Below, piece by piece: positions 14,582 to 18,221 of a stretch of DNA of 18,221 bases (positions are counted from its first letter, which is position 1; each line of letters begins with the position of its first letter). This stretch comes from an uncultured Chitinophagaceae bacterium (GTDB taxonomy: Bacteria > Bacteroidota > Bacteroidia > Chitinophagales > Chitinophagaceae). The DNA lies in assembly GCA_937919945.1 (NCBI GenBank), contig CALESY010000135.1, positions 1 through 18,221 on the forward strand. Reading direction: 5' to 3'. The translations under genes were made by a program, and so were the position numbers. The notes under the pieces were generated by a model. It had not been told where the DNA came from, did not search any database, and saw only the letters and a list, made by a program, of their open reading frames with translations.

Positions 14582-17377
14582 ATGCCTTTTGAACCGGAAA
14601 AAATTACCAAGGAACACGTACTGGAAGCGGTAAAAAAAATTGATAGCGGAGAGTATACAGTTTCTCCCTCAATTAAGTATTATGTAACTATCAATGGAAA
14701 GCACTATCCTCCAAAAGAGGTAATGCGTTTTGCACACGAGCTTATGAACGGTGAGTACTTGTGGGAACGCAGTGGAGGAGAACCCACTAATAAGTATCTG
14801 AAAAGTATGGGTTTTGAAATAACAGAGAAATCTAATGATCCTGTTCGTGATTTAATAAGAGCTTACAAGGGTAAGCTACGTTCTCAGGGTAATGCGCAAG
14901 AGGTGTATAAGTGGCAACTTGGCAGTAAGTTTCGTGAGGTTTGGAATGCTGAATTGCCTTTCACAGAAAAGGTCTCCAGATTTCAGTTTTCGAATTTACT
15001 GTTTTACAATGCTATAGTTGTGCTGAAGCAAGCCGCAGCAGAATATCCTGGCGAAGTAGAGCAGATGTTTCGCGAGCTTTTTAGTGAAGCAAGCCCTTTA
15101 CAGCAAAGAATAGATAGTTTCAGAAGTGGGTTTAAAGACTTGTATGCAAGAATGGGGCATGCAAGATTCTCTACCCATCAGGACGGTAGGACAATGGCTA
15201 CCTATCTGACATTTTATGATCCTGAGCGCTACACGTATTTTAAAGACAGTTTTTATAGAAAATATTGTAAGCTGTTAAATATTAAGCCAGAAAAGCCAGG
15301 GAAAAAGTATCCGCATTATCTGGAATTGGTTAAGTCTTTCATTGAAGAATATATTAGTGATGATAAGGAACTGTTGGCACTAAAAAGTGAGTTTTTAAAT
15401 GATACCTGTGATCCTGATATCAACAATATGATATTAGCACAGGACATTTTATACCAAACTTTGGATACTGGAATGCTTGATAAAAGAGCCTATTGGAGAA
15501 TAGGTACTACAGAAGGCGAAGGAAGTGAACATACAAAATGGCAATCCATGTTTGAGGGGGGCTACATTTCAATTGGATGGCCCGAAATTGGTGATTTAGA
15601 TGAGTATGATGAGGTGGCTCGAAATGTAATACAGCAGGCCTTGATTGATGAAGCGTACTATGTTGATGATAACCGGACAGCTAGCAGAAAGGCAGGTGAA
15701 ATATTGACCTTTTATGAGTCAATTAAAATCGGAGATGTAATACTGGCACAGGAAGGTCAAAAGGTCTTGGCAATAGGTGAAGTAACTGATGATTATGAAT
15801 TTTTGCAAGAGGAAAGTTTTCCTCACATCCACCGCGTAAACTGGAAAGTAAAAGACCCTGATTTAATTAATCATGAAGGGCTTAGAACAACAGTATATCC
15901 TATATCGGATGCTAATCTTATAAGTAAGGTAGATAGACTATTATCCGAAAATGTAAAATCTGAAGCTATACTTGTTAAGAATAATACAGTAACTATGAAC
16001 TTAAATACAATATTATACGGGCCTCCCGGTACAGGGAAAACCCGTTATATACAGGAAATTATACGAACACAAAGCCTAGATAAGCAAAAGATTGCTGCTG
16101 TTAGTCAAGAAGTAGATGTTGACGATTTCGTTAAAAAGTATAAATGGTGGGAAGTTGTTGCTTTATCCTTATTTGACACTAATGGTAATACTGCTACAGT
16201 TCCACAGCTTAAAGAACATCCTTTAATTGTCGCTAAAAAATCTCAGAGTGGTGTAAAAGAAATCGGACCAAGATTATGGGGGACCTTACAACACCATACG
16301 GTTGATACTTGTCCAAATGTTAATATCGCAAAAAAGCATGGTATTCCTATTTTTTACAAAGAAGAAAACTCGGATTGGAGGTTTGATGATATAAATAAAT
16401 TCAAGATTGAATTTGCTGAATTAATAGCTGAATATAGCAATTTCAAAAACCCTGTTGAAAGTGAAAGACCTAAACGATATTTATTCACAACTTGCCACCA
16501 AAGTCTTAGTTATGAGGACTTTATTGAAGGTATAAAACCTCAACTAAATGATATTCGCGATGACGAGGATCAAAAATTATCATATGAGAATAGGAAGGGA
16601 TATTTTTATATAGCATGTAATGAGGCTGCTAAGCTTGCAGGCTATACTAATCTCAATGAGTGTTTGGAAGATAGTCATAAAATTAGAAAGGAGAAATTCA
16701 AGGCTGCAGTAAATGAGGGGCGATTTTTCTATTTGTTCCTTGATGAGATAAACCGTTGCAACGTGTCTGCTGTTTTCGGCGAATTGATTACACTAATTGA
16801 AGGTGACAAGCGCCTTGGTGCAGAAAATGAAATTGCAGATGTTCTTTTACCGTATTCGCAAGATTTATTTGGTGTGCCACTTAATCTTTGTATAGTTGGC
16901 ACAATGAACACAGCAGACCGTAGTGTAGAAGCATTAGATACTGCATTGCGCAGAAGGTTTGTTTTTAAAGCTATGGAGCCAAACCCTGAACTATTGAATG
17001 AAAAGGTAGTTGGCGAAATTGCATTAAGTACATTACTAACAGCCATAAATGAAAGAATAGGCTACTTGCTTGATAATGATCATAAGATTGGGCACTCTTA
17101 TTTTTATAATTTAAATAATGGAGATATAACTGGTTTAAAAGCAGTATTCAATAATGCAATAATTCCATTACTTAAAGAATACTTCTATAACGACTACGAA
17201 AAGATACAATTGGTGTTAGGAAAAGGTTTTGTTACAGCCACGCAACAGCCGCCACAATTTGCAGGTAATCAGCCGACTGATTTGGATAAAACAACTTATA
17301 GTTTTGTAAATCTTGATAACCTTAGTGAAAAGGATTTTATAGAAGCATTGAAAATCACTATTAATGCGCAAGCCTAA
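14582..17377 (+). CDS. mcrB: McrB-like GTPase with ScoMcrA-type head and EVE-like modified-base reader
   Basis: The motor and sensor subunit of a modification-dependent restriction system. Four parts can be seen in 931 residues. Residues about 8-80 (ITKEHVLEAVKKIDSG...NGKHYPPKEVM...LKSMGFEI) resemble the N-terminal head domain of ScoMcrA. Residues about 85-290 are a helical region often found in McrB-like proteins. Residues about 303-440 (YWRIGTTEGEG, GYISIGWPEIGDL, IKIGDVILAQEGQKVLAIGE) form an EVE/PUA-like fold that can bind modified bases. Residues about 470-900 are the AAA+ domain: GPPGTGKT (480-487, Walker A), CHQSLSYEDFIEGI (638-651), FLDEINR (719-725, Walker B) and MNTADRS (775-781), the McrB signature linked to GTP use. 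An insert of about 150 residues separates Walker A from the CHQSLSYEDF segment. It starts 28 bases after hsdS and overlaps mcrC by 14 bases, as expected for coupled partners. The modification recognised is unknown. Confidence 0.9.
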   Translation: MPFEPEKITKEHVLEAVKKIDSGEYTVSPSIKYYVTINGKHYPPKEVMRFAHELMNGEYLWERSGGEPTNKYLKSMGFEITEKSNDPVRDLIRAYKGKLRSQGNAQEVYKWQLGSKFREVWNAELPFTEKVSRFQFSNLLFYNAIVVLKQAAAEYPGEVEQMFRELFSEASPLQQRIDSFRSGFKDLYARMGHARFSTHQDGRTMATYLTFYDPERYTYFKDSFYRKYCKLLNIKPEKPGKKYPHYLELVKSFIEEYISDDKELLALKSEFLNDTCDPDINNMILAQDILYQTLDTGMLDKRAYWRIGTTEGEGSEHTKWQSMFEGGYISIGWPEIGDLDEYDEVARNVIQQALIDEAYYVDDNRTASRKAGEILTFYESIKIGDVILAQEGQKVLAIGEVTDDYEFLQEESFPHIHRVNWKVKDPDLINHEGLRTTVYPISDANLISKVDRLLSENVKSEAILVKNNTVTMNLNTILYGPPGTGKTRYIQEIIRTQSLDKQKIAAVSQEVDVDDFVKKYKWWEVVALSLFDTNGNTATVPQLKEHPLIVAKKSQSGVKEIGPRLWGTLQHHTVDTCPNVNIAKKHGIPIFYKEENSDWRFDDINKFKIEFAELIAEYSNFKNPVESERPKRYLFTTCHQSLSYEDFIEGIKPQLNDIRDDEDQKLSYENRKGYFYIACNEAAKLAGYTNLNECLEDSHKIRKEKFKAAVNEGRFFYLFLDEINRCNVSAVFGELITLIEGDKRLGAENEIADVLLPYSQDLFGVPLNLCIVGTMNTADRSVEALDTALRRRFVFKAMEPNPELLNEKVVGEIALSTLLTAINERIGYLLDNDHKIGHSYFYNLNNGDITGLKAVFNNAIIPLLKEYFYNDYEKIQLVLGKGFVTATQQPPQFAGNQPTDLDKTTYSFVNLDNLSEKDFIEALKITINAQA

Positions 17378-18221
17378 ATTCATACAGGTTTTTGAGCATG
17401 ACAGGTTAAATGTTGGTGGTTTGTTTACAGACAAACACTTGAAAGCACTTGCAGCTTACATTACTAACAATGAAGGTTGTCGATTTTACAGCTTGTTGTA
17501 TAATGGTGTTCGTTTCAATCAATATGTCGGTGTCATACAAGTAGATGACCTTACTATTGAGGTATTGCCTAAAACAGATAGGCATTCGCTTAAAGAATCA
17601 GATTGGCAACAAGTGCTCATAAAAATGTTACAGGTTAGCCTTCATGTAGAAGCTAAAACGACGACATCAGCAGCTATTAACATCAGTAAGTTGAATGTAT
17701 TAGATGCATACTTATTAATGTTTCTGGAAGAAGTACAGACTATATTGCACAAAGGGCTGATAAAAAAATACCAAACAACACAAAGTAATCAAACAGCATT
17801 TAAAGGTAGGCTTTTATTCAATAAGCACATAACCGATAATCTTGTTCACGCAGAAAGGTTTTATGTGCAGCATACTGTTTATGATAAAAACAACATCTAC
17901 AATGCAATACTGTATAAAGCCTTAAATGTAATAGGAAGATTATCTGTGAGTGATGTTGTCATGTCGAAAGCCAATACTGTACTTTTTGATTTTCCTGAAT
18001 GCGATGATGTTAAAGTATCTGAAAAACTATTTTCTAAGTTAGCTTATGACAGAAAAACGACTAGTTATAAGAAAGCTATTGAACTTGCTAGAATAATATT
18101 ATTAAACTTCCATCCTGACTTTAAGGGTGGGCATAATAACATTCTTGCTATTATGGTTGACATGAATAGCCTGTGGGAAAACTATATTTATTACACATTA
18201 AAAAAAGCAGAAGCTTACAAC
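17364..18221 (+). CDS. mcrC: McrC-like nuclease subunit (3' end cut by window)
   Basis: An open frame of 286 codons with no stop runs to the window edge. It begins at an ATG (17364) within the last codons of mcrB. Family features are clear: GVIQVDDLTIEVLPK (56-70), the HKGLIKKYQ segment followed by FKGRLLFNKHI (146-156), then ERFYVQHTVYDKNNIYNAIL (164-183) and MVDMNSLWENYI (264-275). This is the N-terminal part of the McrBC 5-methylcytosine restriction family McrC protein (PF10117). The PD-(D/E)XK catalytic residues normally lie downstream of the DMxxLWExY segment, so they are beyond the window and activity cannot be judged. McrC binds the McrB ring, stimulates its GTP hydrolysis and cuts the DNA. 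No Shine-Dalgarno is seen; translation is probably coupled to mcrB. Confidence 0.9.
   Translation, partial: MRKPKFIQVFEHDRLNVGGLFTDKHLKALAAYITNNEGCRFYSLLYNGVRFNQYVGVIQVDDLTIEVLPKTDRHSLKESDWQQVLIKMLQVSLHVEAKTTTSAAINISKLNVLDAYLLMFLEEVQTILHKGLIKKYQTTQSNQTAFKGRLLFNKHITDNLVHAERFYVQHTVYDKNNIYNAILYKALNVIGRLSVSDVVMSKANTVLFDFPECDDVKVSEKLFSKLAYDRKTTSYKKAIELARIILLNFHPDFKGGHNNILAIMVDMNSLWENYIYYTLKKAEAYN

Larger units (their letters stand above)
8539..18221 (+). other. Defence operon: type I restriction-modification plus McrBC
   Basis: Six same-strand genes with spacings of 2, 3, -11, 28 and -14 bases, no internal terminator seen, and opposite substrate logic: the hsd genes attack DNA that lacks the host mark, while mcrBC attacks DNA that carries foreign marks. 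The unknown gene after hsdR is part of the same unit. No mobility gene is visible and the right border is outside the window. Confidence 0.85.

Noticed and set aside
1..18221. CRISPR array, tRNA or rRNA genes, insertion sequence or prophage
   Set aside because: No regularly spaced repeats, no cloverleaf-like gene or rRNA-like stretch noticed, and no transposase, integrase or phage structural gene among the frames read.

Overview
The window looks like chromosomal DNA of a member of the Bacteroidota, probably near Chitinophagaceae (the family is a guess). Evidence: AT-rich DNA, almost no Shine-Dalgarno sequences, several perfect or near-perfect TAnnTTTG (-7) promoter elements, and a cyclophilin ending in a C-terminal domain of the type IX secretion sorting type, which is restricted to this phylum. 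I see no rRNA, tRNA, CRISPR array, integrase or insertion sequence.

The left part (1 to about 8250) is ordinary housekeeping and envelope DNA with genes on both strands: a partial PhnB-like VOC protein (-), an OmpA-type lipoprotein (+), a short Na/Pi cotransporter (-), a PAP2-related membrane phosphatase (+), a CPBP membrane protease (-) downstream of a Crp/Fnr regulator (-), a pirin (+), a SLC13/DASS symporter (+) and a secreted cyclophilin (-). Convergent pairs are separated by hairpins or by only a few bases. A strong bidirectional terminator lies after pirin, next to what may be the 3' end of a lost minus-strand gene. Intergenic stretches there are all shorter than 300 bases; 2477-2722 holds nothing I can name.

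The right part (8539-18221) is one tightly packed plus-strand defence operon: hsdR, an unrecognised 268-codon gene, hsdM, hsdS, mcrB and mcrC (cut by the window end). Gaps are 2, 3, -11, 28 and -14 bases. hsdRMS should form a type I restriction-modification system that methylates adenine and cuts unmodified DNA. McrB/McrC should form a GTP-driven system that cuts DNA carrying modified bases; here McrB has a ScoMcrA-like head and an EVE-like reader in front of its GTPase. The order copies the immigration control region of E. coli K-12 (mrr-hsdR-hsdM-hsdS-symE-mcrB-mcrC) without symE.

The most novel item is the protein encoded between hsdR and hsdM. It has an E/D...QxK pattern compatible with a PD-(D/E)XK nuclease fold and is clearly more AT-rich than the flanking hsd sequence. 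It could be an extra effector or an Mrr-like third restriction activity. Base composition also swings sharply inside hsdS, marking exchanged target-recognition domains.
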